A DNA stretch of 64,000 nt, taken from the NCBI GenBank assembly GCA_965200355.1, contig OZ241351.1, positions 1,116,001 through 1,180,000 of the forward strand, in the 5' to 3' direction. The notes beneath the pieces were generated by a model, which saw only the letters and a program-made list of their open reading frames with translations, searched no databases and was not told the DNA's origin. Position numbers and translations under genes: made by a program. The stretch's first letter is position 1. The number at the start of each line of letters is the position of its first letter. This document shows, in pieces, positions 47,341 to 54,548 of this stretch. This stretch comes from Bin18 sp965200355 (GTDB lineage: Bacteria > Desulfobacterota > Binatia > Bin18).

Positions 47341-47616
47341 ATGGAGCTGATCGACATTTATTTGCGGGTTGAGCGGGCCGATATTGCGCTCATCAAATGT
47401 GTTATCGAGTCCTACGAAGAATTTGGCATTGTGCGCACGATTGACAATACCAAGGCCATTATCGTGCTTCTGATCGTCCCGGACTTTATCGACCACGCCT
47501 GGGCCGCGCTCGAATCCCTGCGTCAGCATATGGACTGGCACCAAGTCCCCCGCCCGACGGAATATGACGACTGGCTGATGGAGAAGATGCACCCTGAGAC
47601 CACGGACGCGGCGTAG
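47341..47616 (+). CDS. DUF4911 domain protein
   Basis: 91 residues from the ATG at 47341. The pattern (IYLRVERADIALIKCVIESYEEFGIVRTIDNTKAIIVLLIVPD) matches DUF4911, a small domain typical of deltaproteobacterial-type genomes; function unknown. The 125 bases that follow up to 47741 contain, in the same frame past the TAG, a short coding-like piece (NPFSTRYAS) reminiscent of an adenylosuccinate lyase N-terminus, but too short to call. Confidence 0.6.
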   Translation: MELIDIYLRVERADIALIKCVIESYEEFGIVRTIDNTKAIIVLLIVPDFIDHAWAALESLRQHMDWHQVPRPTEYDDWLMEKMHPETTDAA

Positions 47617-47741
47617 CAGAACACCTGCGAGCGCATCGTCAGCAACTCGACCAACCCGTTCTCCACCCGCTACGCCAGCCAAGTGCCGAAACTGTAGTCA
47701 GCCTCAGAACTGCGAGTAGCGGTTCGTGCGGGAGTTCCCTC

Positions 47742-48074
47742 CTATACCGCTACCCGTCGGGAGGTATGAGGACGTGGCCGGATTTTCACCGTGACCTCTA
47801 TCTCCTGATCGAGCTTATTCAAGAGGGTCATCAGGCGGTCCACGGTAAAGCGCGCGAGCCTTGCGTTACGGACGCGAGAGAACTCACTTGCTGCCACCCC
47901 GGTTAATTGTTGGGCTTTCCGAACAGACAGATTGCGGTCATCCAGAATGCCGATGATCCGAGCCGCCAGGATGCTCTTGAGCTGGAGGATATCGGCTTGC
48001 GGGTCATCGAAGTCACGAAAGACATTTCCACTCCCGTGGACCAGTTCGAGTTCTTCCTCGTCTGCTTTGCTCAT
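47742..48074 (-). CDS. HigA-like XRE-family antitoxin, orphan
   Basis: 110 residues. The segment GSGNVFRDFDDPQADILQLKSILAARIIGILDDRN... followed by an HTH (VRKAQQLTGVAASEFSRVRNARLARFTVDRLMTLLNKLDQEIEV) is the pattern of small XRE antitoxins that normally follow a RelE/Gp49-type toxin. No toxin frame is found directly upstream on this strand. GGAG precedes the ATG. Represses its own promoter in such families (inference). Confidence 0.75.
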   Translation of the reverse strand: MSKADEEELELVHGSGNVFRDFDDPQADILQLKSILAARIIGILDDRNLSVRKAQQLTGVAASEFSRVRNARLARFTVDRLMTLLNKLDQEIEVTVKIRPRPHTSRRVAV

Positions 48075-48254
48075 CGTAACATCTCCAAGCGTTTGAGCCG
48101 TGTTCTTGGTGATTCTTGTCTATAGCGCTGTGAGCAGCCCCTCGCCTGCGTTCAGGTCTGTCCACTGCGTACCACGTCACGCAAGGCCGTCCGTTCATAT
48201 GGGTGGCGTTGATCTCTGCCGTCCTTTAAGAGTGGCTGGACGAGGCCGCCTCGC

Positions 48255-48746
48255 TCAGCGAGAAAAGGGTTCTTCTCCTTCGGGATAGACATACACTGCG
48301 AGTGCTTTCCCCTTCCGGTAGGCAGGAACGCTAAGCACCCAAGCCGCAATCTTTGCACCGGCGCTCGGCTCGCTCATGGCGTCCAGGATAATTCCATTCG
48401 CGCCGAGCTTGCCCGCCTCCTCTCTCATGCTTTCATACATTAGAGCTTCATTCCTAAGGGTCACTTCTCCTTCTGAGTGCAGCAACGCCACTTCCTCGTA
48501 CTTTCCCTTGATTTGTGCCGCTGTGGTGTAGAGCTTGACGAATTTAGGTTCTATCGGTTCCCGTTTATGGCTAGCTGTCCCCAGCATAGTTGCGGTGGTG
48601 TACACACAGCCCACGGTCAGCAGCCCCACGGCTAGTAGTCCAACCATTTCCAGGAGACGATTGACAGCTTTCGTGTTGTACTCCCTTTCTGTGTCACGTA
48701 GTGCGATCCGTCCGTGTCTGTCTTGTGCCTGTACGTTTGCGGCCAT
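48255..48746 (-). CDS. Hypothetical membrane-anchored protein
   Basis: 163 residues from the ATG at 48746, just after GGGGGAG. A hydrophobic segment (LLEMVGLLAVGLLTVGCVY, about residues 29-47) ends in Cys, though the -3 Thr is a poor lipobox. The rest (KFVKLYTTAAQIKGKYEEVALLHSEGE ... AGKLGANGIIL) is typical of small periplasmic proteins with DUF4156-like sequences. Role unknown; it stands alone. Confidence 0.55.
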   Translation of the reverse strand: MAANVQAQDRHGRIALRDTEREYNTKAVNRLLEMVGLLAVGLLTVGCVYTTATMLGTASHKREPIEPKFVKLYTTAAQIKGKYEEVALLHSEGEVTLRNEALMYESMREEAGKLGANGIILDAMSEPSAGAKIAAWVLSVPAYRKGKALAVYVYPEGEEPFSR

Positions 48747-49137
48747 ATCTCCCCCTTTCATTCTTCCCGGCAGGTGAAATCAGCGTCGTCAGATTCATAA
48801 TAGAACGATTCAGCCCCGGCAGGAGCGCCGGGCCGTATCGACATCACGGCACAGAAATGGAGTGAGTCCTGCGTATTCACCACAGCGCGGGTCATGACTC
48901 CCGCGCTTTATGGTGGTTGTTGTATTCAGCAGGCGACCCGACTCAACGGGTTCTGCGCCTGACGTCGATGGACGTGAGGATGCCCAAGAGGGGAGGAAAT
49001 GTCAACGGTCAGTACTGGAAACGAGGAAGTTCCGAAGAGTCATCTCCCGTGGTTCTGCGGGTGTGTCAGTTGTAGGGGCGAGTCCGTTGTCTGCATTGTT
49101 GTGGTATAGCTGAAGCGCTACAGAAGGCAGACGGAAA
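48747..49137. other. 391-bp divergent region with a strong hairpin
   Basis: Located between the divergent starts of the hypothetical gene and the next antitoxin. A perfect 8-bp stem AGCGCGGG/CCCGCGCT at 48884-48907 is followed by TTTAT; a smaller CCGGC/GCCGG hairpin is at about 48816-48831. It could be an attenuator or terminator. A few codons of RxYR-type sequence before the antitoxin might be a toxin remnant, but stops interrupt it. Confidence 0.4.
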
Positions 49138-49428
49138 ATGACACGAACAAAAAGCGCGACGAACCCCATTGAATATGAAGAGAGTAGCGACAATATCTTT
49201 GCGGACATTGGGCTACCCAACTCAGAGGAACATCTGGCCAAGGCGGAACTTACCTTTCAAATCTGTCAGATCATCCGGGAACGGAAGCTCACGCAGGTCA
49301 AAGCCGCCAAGCTGCTCGGTATTAAACAGCCGAATGTCTCTGCTCTCATGAAGGGCCATTTTGATGGGTTCTCGGCGGAACGATTGTTCCGCTTTCTCAA
49401 CAAGCTGGATAAGTCCATCGAAGCCTAA
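49138..49428 (+). CDS. HigA-like XRE-family antitoxin, orphan
   Basis: 96 residues. DNIFADIGLPNSEEHLAKAEL, then HTH RKLTQVKAAKLLGIKQPNVSALMKG and FDGFSAERLFRFLNKLDKSIEA. Same family as the gene at 47742-48074, but normally paired with a toxin just upstream, which is missing here. It precedes the HExxH protein by 112 bases. May have a repressor role. Confidence 0.82.
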   Translation: MTRTKSATNPIEYEESSDNIFADIGLPNSEEHLAKAELTFQICQIIRERKLTQVKAAKLLGIKQPNVSALMKGHFDGFSAERLFRFLNKLDKSIEA

Positions 49429-49540
49429 CCGACTAGGTGTCCTATAGCGCCTGAAAATACCAGCCTGTCAAAAGCCCTTACTCGTCAGTTGTCTCTAATA
49501 TAAAGTCGCGCTTGCGAGAACTGGAGTATTGGAGGGAAAA

Positions 49541-50509
49541 ATGGATAAACGAGTAGAGGGTCTTCTTGATGACTTTCCAGAAATTTTTGAAAAACGCCCT
49601 CCACGTATCGGTGAACTCGATGACGATTGGGTCATCATTGAGGTGCCAGATCAACCGGCGGGGACAAAAGCTAACCGAAATGTGGATGCTGATTGGATCA
49701 GTGAAGACGACTTCTTATCTGACCTGGACCGGTTCGAGGATGACTTCGATGATACCGTGGGCCAAAACTACCAGGCGGATGAGTTAGTTTCCCCAGTAAA
49801 CATTGACCCTCGCGTAGGTAGCGAAATAATCAACCGCCCCCGGCCCAAGGCGATAGATGACATTAGAAAACGAATTAAGGGCACGTTCCCAGGCTGCCCT
49901 TCAGGTCTACCAACCGGCGAATTTGCTCCTCTACCTGACGCCTTAGCTTTCTACTTACCCTTCCATATCTTTCCAGACATGTGGGGTATCTACTTGTTAG
50001 ACGTGGGTGTGGAAAGCCTCGCAACCGATATTCGCCGGATTATGCACCTGCTCGGTCAACCAATATCGCAAATGGACGCGCGGCGGGTTACGCAGGTCTT
50101 TTTATATCATCACGAGGCATACCACTGCGCCGTTGAGTCCTTCTCGGTCCGGTGTGAATTGCCGACCAGGAAGCCAGTCTACCGGACAGGCACTAACAGG
50201 CTCTACAAGCGAGGTTATACTCCAGGTAAACCGCATGAGGAAACACTCGCAACTGCCTATGGGCTCCGAAAAGTCCGAGATAAGATCGAGCTGCCTAAAC
50301 CTGAGAAAAAGGCTGCCATGGAGGCCCTAAAAATCTACATAAATCTGTGTCCACCAGAATACGTAGAAGGAGCCAACTTTATCGACAATGATCGTTTCGA
50401 TGAATGGGAGCGTGTGTTTATTGAGGAAGCGATGCGTGCTTGTTCTGGGAAGGCTCTGCCTTCTTCGGCCTGGAACATTGGAACGTACATGATGTTCCCA
50501 CTTATCTAG
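49541..50509 (+). CDS. HExxH metallopeptidase-like protein, possibly truncated by a TAG
   Basis: 322 residues from ATG 49541, four bases after GGAGGG. An acidic N-terminus (about residues 1-90) precedes a domain with HHEAYHCAVESF near residue 190 (HExxH) and HEETLATAYGLRK about 55 residues on. This is consistent with a zinc peptidase (inference). After the TAG at 50507-50509 the same frame stays open for 104 codons to TGA 50822-50824, and this part looks HicA-like. It lies in the antitoxin-rich island. Codon use is less GC-rich than the flanks. Confidence 0.55.
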   Translation: MDKRVEGLLDDFPEIFEKRPPRIGELDDDWVIIEVPDQPAGTKANRNVDADWISEDDFLSDLDRFEDDFDDTVGQNYQADELVSPVNIDPRVGSEIINRPRPKAIDDIRKRIKGTFPGCPSGLPTGEFAPLPDALAFYLPFHIFPDMWGIYLLDVGVESLATDIRRIMHLLGQPISQMDARRVTQVFLYHHEAYHCAVESFSVRCELPTRKPVYRTGTNRLYKRGYTPGKPHEETLATAYGLRKVRDKIELPKPEKKAAMEALKIYINLCPPEYVEGANFIDNDRFDEWERVFIEEAMRACSGKALPSSAWNIGTYMMFPLI

Positions 50510-50824
50510 AGAAACCGGAAATACTCTTGGATTTGTAAGCGCGAGGACTTCCAACATTCAAAGCTGTCGGTTCATTATTTTCGTCGTCGGGACATTATCT
50601 CGTGTTTAGAGAAATTAGCAGACGCGCATCCAGAGCCCGGCGGAAAGCACACTCATATCGTTCGGACGGTGAACGAAGCGGGGCAGAAGAGCACTCGTCG
50701 AACACAGATACCATCCGGTGAAGTACATAAGGGCACGTTATCGAGAATGCTTCGGGACCTTGATCTTGAACTTCATGTCAACGGTTTCCGGGAGGAATGT
50801 CGGAAAGTAGGGAGACGGGTCTGA
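50510..50824 (+). pseudogene. HicA-like C-terminal segment in frame after the TAG
   Basis: In frame with the HExxH gene. Motifs: DIISCLEKL, GGKHTHIVR, then IPSGEVHKGTLSRMLRDLDLEL, the pattern of HicA mRNA-interferase-type domains (a basic surface His plus IP and GTLRxIL). It has no start codon with a ribosome site of its own. Either a second domain lost to a nonsense mutation or a decayed toxin. It ends one base before the convergent truncated antitoxin. Confidence 0.5.
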
Positions 50825-51049
50825 CTAGGCTGACAGCGGGGCTCCCTTGATGTTGATCGTCGCCTTAGCGCGCGGCTTGGGCTTAAAACTGATAGTGACA
50901 TCGTAGTCGAGCTTCCGCATGGAGCGGAGCAGCCGGTCGATAAGGCTCAGGGCGATAGTCGCCTTCCCCAAGTGCTCCTCTGGATTTGGCAGATTGAGGG
51001 CAGCGAACACATTTCCGCTTGAAGGCGTCACTGTGATGTCTGCACTCAT
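50825..51049 (-). CDS. Truncated HigA-like antitoxin lacking its HTH
   Basis: 74 residues from ATG 51049, after GGGAG. The start (SSGNVFAALNLPNPEEHLGKATIAL) is identical in type to the HigA-like genes nearby, but it jumps from KATIALSL directly to IDRLLRSMRKLDYDVTISFKPKP, the C-terminal dimer strand. The helix-turn-helix is missing. An internal deletion probably made it; it cannot bind DNA in the usual way. It ends abutting the HicA-like segment. Confidence 0.65.
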   Translation of the reverse strand: MSADITVTPSSGNVFAALNLPNPEEHLGKATIALSLIDRLLRSMRKLDYDVTISFKPKPRAKATINIKGAPLSA

Positions 51050-51059
51050 GGCTTTCTCC

Positions 51060-51821
51060 CTACTCGTCGGTTTCCTCCCCCTCCGTCCCCTCCCCCGCTT
51101 CTCTTCCAAACACATACGCCACCCCGATGCTGAGCACATACAGCAGAAGCAGCGGGCCGGCGAGGAGCATTTGGGAGATCGCGTCGGGTGGGGTGAGGAT
51201 GGCGGCTAGGATAAAGACGCCGACCGCGGCGTAACGGAATGCGCCAATAAGGGTCTGGTGCGTGATAAGCCCGACACGGGCAAAGAAAAAGGCGAAAACG
51301 GGCAGCTCAAACGTGACCCCAAAGGCGAGCAGCGTTCTGGCCGTGAAGGTCAGATATTCGCTGATTTTTAAGGTGGCCTGTACCCCGATGCTGCGGAACT
51401 CTTCCAAAAAAAACGCATACGCAATCGGCAGGACAACGGTATAACAAAAGCTGGCCCCGAGCACGAAAAAAAATGAACAGCATATGACAAACGGCCAGAC
51501 ATAGCGGCGTTCCTGCGGGTAGAGGCCCGGCGCAACAAACTGCCAAAGCTGGTAAAAAATAGCCGGGCTGGCACCAAAGAGCGCGGCAATAAAAGCGACC
51601 TTGAGCTTGGTAAAGAACGCCTCGGTCGGGCTGGTGCCAATCAGCGCATGGGGGTCGGTCGTGAGGTGATGCAGGGGTTGAGCGAGAAAATCAAACAGTA
51701 CATTGGCAAAGAAATAGGCCGGCAGAAAAACGATGAAGATGGCAAGCAAAGACCGGATGAGGCGACTGCGCAGCTCATCCAGATGACCGGTGAGCGGCAT
51801 GGACCGGTCGTCATAGACCAT
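51060..51821 (-). CDS. tatC: Sec-independent protein translocase TatC
   Basis: 253 residues, six helices. It has HLDELRSRL at the N-terminus (signal-peptide binding), then PTEAFFTKLKVAF, FYQLWQFVAPGLYPQERRY, and ASFCYTVVLP. It forms the twin-arginine receptor with TatB. It starts after tatB by three bases. The hydrophobic C-terminus ends in an acidic tail. Confidence 0.96.
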   Translation of the reverse strand: MVYDDRSMPLTGHLDELRSRLIRSLLAIFIVFLPAYFFANVLFDFLAQPLHHLTTDPHALIGTSPTEAFFTKLKVAFIAALFGASPAIFYQLWQFVAPGLYPQERRYVWPFVICCSFFFVLGASFCYTVVLPIAYAFFLEEFRSIGVQATLKISEYLTFTARTLLAFGVTFELPVFAFFFARVGLITHQTLIGAFRYAAVGVFILAAILTPPDAISQMLLAGPLLLLYVLSIGVAYVFGREAGEGTEGEETDE

Positions 51822-51824
51822 GTC

Positions 51825-52139
51825 CTAGGCGTCCCCTCCGGGGCCTGCTTTCTTCTCTGGTGTGTCCGAAGGTGTGTCCGAAGAGCGGGGCGAGGCCGAA
51901 GGGGCAGCCGTCTGAAGAGCCGTGGGACTCGTCCGTGGGTTGCGTTCGGTGGTCCGCATTTCTTCGTCCAGCATGATCTGGGCATTATCGAGTTCTTCGG
52001 TAATGCCGCTTGTTGCCCGGCGCAACTCGGCAAAGGCTTTGCCCAAACCACGGGCCGCTTCGGGCAGGCGCTTGGGGCCGAGGACGATCAACGCCACGAC
52101 CAGAATCACCACCAATTCCGGCATCCCGATTCCGAACAT
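51825..52139 (-). CDS. tatB: Sec-independent protein translocase TatB/TatA-type subunit
   Basis: 104 residues. MFGIGMPELVVILVVALIVLGPKRLPEAARGLGKAFAEL: a single helix with a Glu and a hinge GP followed by an amphipathic helix; Pro/Ser-rich tail. Length and the GMPEL start suit TatB, though TatA is not excluded. Immediately upstream of tatC, so they form an operon. A palindromic repeat is in its promoter region. Confidence 0.88.
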   Translation of the reverse strand: MFGIGMPELVVILVVALIVLGPKRLPEAARGLGKAFAELRRATSGITEELDNAQIMLDEEMRTTERNPRTSPTALQTAAPSASPRSSDTPSDTPEKKAGPGGDA

Positions 52140-52160
52140 ATTTGCCTCTTGGGGTACAAA

Positions 52161-52210
52161 AGAGTAAACGTGTCCAGCATCGTATGTCTAGTGGAGGACA
52201 CGTTTACTCT
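52161..52210. repeat. Palindromic repeat, copy 2 (tatB-HDAC divergent gap)
   Basis: A perfect 15-bp inverted repeat AGAGTAAACGTGTCC ... GGACACGTTTACTCT with a 20-base loop. In reverse orientation it resembles copy 1 at 27040-27096, including ATGCTGGA beside the arm. It sits in the 140-bp divergent region and could act on both promoters. Confidence 0.8.
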
Positions 52211-52279
52211 TCGTAGTATAATCGAAAAACCGGCGCAAGTTATGGCCGGGGTCTTTCCTGGCCCGATAAGGAGCGAGTC

Positions 52280-53314
52280 ATGTTACAGACTGGCATCGTG
52301 CTGGACGCACGCTATCAGGACCACAACCCAGGGCCGGGCCATCCAGAACGGGCAGAACGGATTGGCACCCTGCTCAGCCGCTTCGCCTCCTATGCGCGCC
52401 CCGGATTACAGCGGTTTGCGCCCAGACGGGCGACGCATGAAGAACTGGCTCTGGTCCACGACCCCCGCCTGATTGGCCAGGTCGCCGCCTCTGCCGGTCT
52501 CGAAGCTGCGGCCTTTGATGCGGATACGCGCGTATCTGCGCAGTCGTATGAAACGGCCCTGCTCGCTACCGGTGGTCTGTTGACCATTCTGGATGCCGTC
52601 ATGGAGGGCGAAGTGGACAACGGCTTCGCCTTGGTGCGACCGCCCGGTCATCACGCTGAACGCAACCGGGCTATGGGCTTTTGTCTGTTCAACAGCGTGG
52701 CGGTTGGGGCGCAATACCTGCGGGAACGCTTTGGGCTGAGCCGGATTCTGGTCATGGATTGGGACCTGCACCACGGCAATGGCAGCCAGCATAGTTTCTA
52801 CGATGACCCTGGCGTGTTGTACGTCTCGACCCATCAATATCCGTACTACCCCGGCACGGGGGCCGCTGAGGAGGCCGGCCAAGGCAGCGGCGAGGGTTAT
52901 ACCGTCAACCTGCCGCTCAGCGCCGGCTGGGGAGATGCCGCTCTTGTGCCGCTCTTTGAAGAAGTGATTGATCCCATTTGTCGGCAGTTTCAGCCCGAGT
53001 TCGTGTTAATCTCGGCCGGCTTTGACGCCCACACTCGTGACCCCCTCGGCGGTCTGACCGTCACGGCAGAGGGCTTTACGGCCCTGGCACGTATCCTCTT
53101 GAGCGTGGCGCGGGATCAGGCTCAGGGCCGCTGTGCCGCCATTCTCGAAGGCGGCTACGACCTGCAAGGACTGGAAACCTCAGTGCTCCACGTTCTGGAC
53201 GAAATGGGCGGCGAGCGGCTCGACCATCCACTCCCCGCCTATGAACGCCAGGGCCTGCTGCCCAACGTCCGGGCCGTACAGCGGCGCTATTGGGAACTGC
53301 CGGCGACTGCCTAA
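52280..53314 (+). CDS. Histone deacetylase family protein (class II-like, acetoin-utilisation type)
   Basis: 344 residues. It has GPGHPERAERI, RPPGHHAERNRAMGFCLFNSVAVGA, MDWDLHHGNGSQHSFYDD, LISAGFDAHTRDPLGGL and LEGGYDLQGLE: the Asp/His/Asp zinc set and the HH pair are all intact. Removes acetyl groups from lysines or small amines; the substrate is unknown. Start ATG with GGAG ahead. It stands alone between tatB and a toxin-antitoxin pair. Confidence 0.92.
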   Translation: MLQTGIVLDARYQDHNPGPGHPERAERIGTLLSRFASYARPGLQRFAPRRATHEELALVHDPRLIGQVAASAGLEAAAFDADTRVSAQSYETALLATGGLLTILDAVMEGEVDNGFALVRPPGHHAERNRAMGFCLFNSVAVGAQYLRERFGLSRILVMDWDLHHGNGSQHSFYDDPGVLYVSTHQYPYYPGTGAAEEAGQGSGEGYTVNLPLSAGWGDAALVPLFEEVIDPICRQFQPEFVLISAGFDAHTRDPLGGLTVTAEGFTALARILLSVARDQAQGRCAAILEGGYDLQGLETSVLHVLDEMGGERLDHPLPAYERQGLLPNVRAVQRRYWELPATA

Positions 53315-53366
53315 TTGAGCGGCGGCCCCATAGTTTCCTTCGTGAACGAATTTTGTCCGTTTCCTC

Positions 53367-53681
53367 TTATTCATTGACGTCAGCTACGAGAATCGCTTCA
53401 GCGTGTAACTTCAAGCCCAGCGCACCGATGACTTTCAGGATAGTATCGAAGGTAGGGCTGCGCTCCCCCGAGAGGGCCTTGGAAAGACTTTCGAGAGGGA
53501 GGCCGGTATCAGACGCCACCTGAGACATGCCCTTGGCACGGGCGATATCGCCCAGCGCTTTGGCAATGAACGCGGCATCCCCATTCGCCTCCTCAAGACA
53601 CGCCTCTAAATAAGCAGCCATTTCCTCCGGTGTGCGAAGGTGTTCGGCGACATCGTAGGGAGAAGTAAGCGTTTTCGTCAT
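53367..53681 (-). CDS. HigA-family antitoxin (addiction-module antidote)
   Basis: 104 residues. N-terminal YDVAEHLRTPEEMAAYLEACLEEANGDAAFIAKALGDIARAKGMSQVASDTGL and an HTH (LPLESLSKALSGERSPTFDTILKVIGALG). It belongs to the COG3636 antidote family. It is downstream of its toxin (gap 9 bases), the inverted HigBA order. It neutralises the toxin and represses the operon. Confidence 0.88.
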   Translation of the reverse strand: MTKTLTSPYDVAEHLRTPEEMAAYLEACLEEANGDAAFIAKALGDIARAKGMSQVASDTGLPLESLSKALSGERSPTFDTILKVIGALGLKLHAEAILVADVNE

Positions 53682-53690
53682 GCCGCGTAC

Positions 53691-53981
53691 CTACAGATTT
53701 CGAGCGAGACGTAAGGCGGTCTCGATGTCATGAGTCTGAGAGCGTTTATCGCCGCCAGCTAAGAGAATCACGAGCCCCCGGTCTTGTTTTTTATAATACA
53801 CCCTGTAGACAGGTCCATAGTTGATCCGTAATTCTGAAACACCCTCACCTACAGGCTTCACATTTCCTGGATTGCCGGCTATCAAGCGCTCAACCCGTGC
53901 CAGGACACGAGACCGAGCGTGGATGTCGCGCAAACTATCGAGCCATTTGGCATAGACAGCCGTCTTGCGGATTTCAAACAT
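53691..53981 (-). CDS. RelE/HigB-type toxin (COG3657)
   Basis: 96 residues. FEIRKTAVYAKWLDSLRDIHARSRVLARVERLIAGNPGNVKPVGEGVSELRINYGPVYRVYYKKQDRGLVILLAGGDKRSQTHDIETAL is the typical RelE-fold addiction toxin. It cleaves mRNA on the ribosome in this family. Full length, no frameshift. It shares the operon with the antitoxin at 53367-53681. Confidence 0.9.
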   Translation of the reverse strand: MFEIRKTAVYAKWLDSLRDIHARSRVLARVERLIAGNPGNVKPVGEGVSELRINYGPVYRVYYKKQDRGLVILLAGGDKRSQTHDIETALRLARNL

Positions 53982-54001
53982 AACGAAATGGAGCCTACGG
54001 G

Positions 54002-54514
54002 CTACACTCTATCCATATATCTACTCCAGGCAGCGGCTACTTCTCTACTTTCACTCCGCAGTCTTCTGACTCCCAGCACACTTTGTCGTGGTGGCGTTGG
54101 GGTAAAACCAAACACTTCGACATCCCAGTCAATCCACTTGACCGGACCGATAGTCTGAGCGTAGTCGTACGCTTCCTGGTATTGGTAACTCTCCCAGCAG
54201 TTTTCCCTCAACTCGTAGATACCTCTTACAGTAGTGCCTTCAATACCTACAACAAGGTCCCCGGCTTCCATGCTCAATAAATTCCACATGATCCCGCTGA
54301 CCCGAGCGACCCGAGGACTATTGGCGTATGCACCACGTGCTCGAACATCGACTTCTTGAACGAATGTATTTTCGTCACCTTCTCTAACTAGAGGGCAAAG
54401 GGGGAGCAAATCCTTGAGAGCAGGCCGGCCTTGAGCTACCACTTTACGACGTTTTAGCTCCTCGTAGGAAGTATTTTTCTGATTCTGATTGATTGCAAGC
54501 CACCATGTAACCAT
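54002..54514 (-). CDS. Hypothetical protein, PUA/EVE-like features uncertain
   Basis: 170 residues from ATG 54514; an upstream GTG-region extension would overlap the CoA-transferase. MVTWWLAINQNQKNTSYEELKRRKVVAQGRPALKDL, then AGDLVVGIEGTTVRGIYELRENCWESYQY. The AGDLVVGIEG plus WDxE-type pattern is reminiscent of EVE/PUA-type base-reading domains, but I am not certain. It follows the toxin-antitoxin pair in the island; it may be part of a defence or regulatory module. Confidence 0.45.
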   Translation of the reverse strand: MVTWWLAINQNQKNTSYEELKRRKVVAQGRPALKDLLPLCPLVREGDENTFVQEVDVRARGAYANSPRVARVSGIMWNLLSMEAGDLVVGIEGTTVRGIYELRENCWESYQYQEAYDYAQTIGPVKWIDWDVEVFGFTPTPPRQSVLGVRRLRSESREVAAAWSRYMDRV

Positions 54515-54548
54515 AGCTCTCTTCTTCTCCCCATCTTGACCCTTAACC

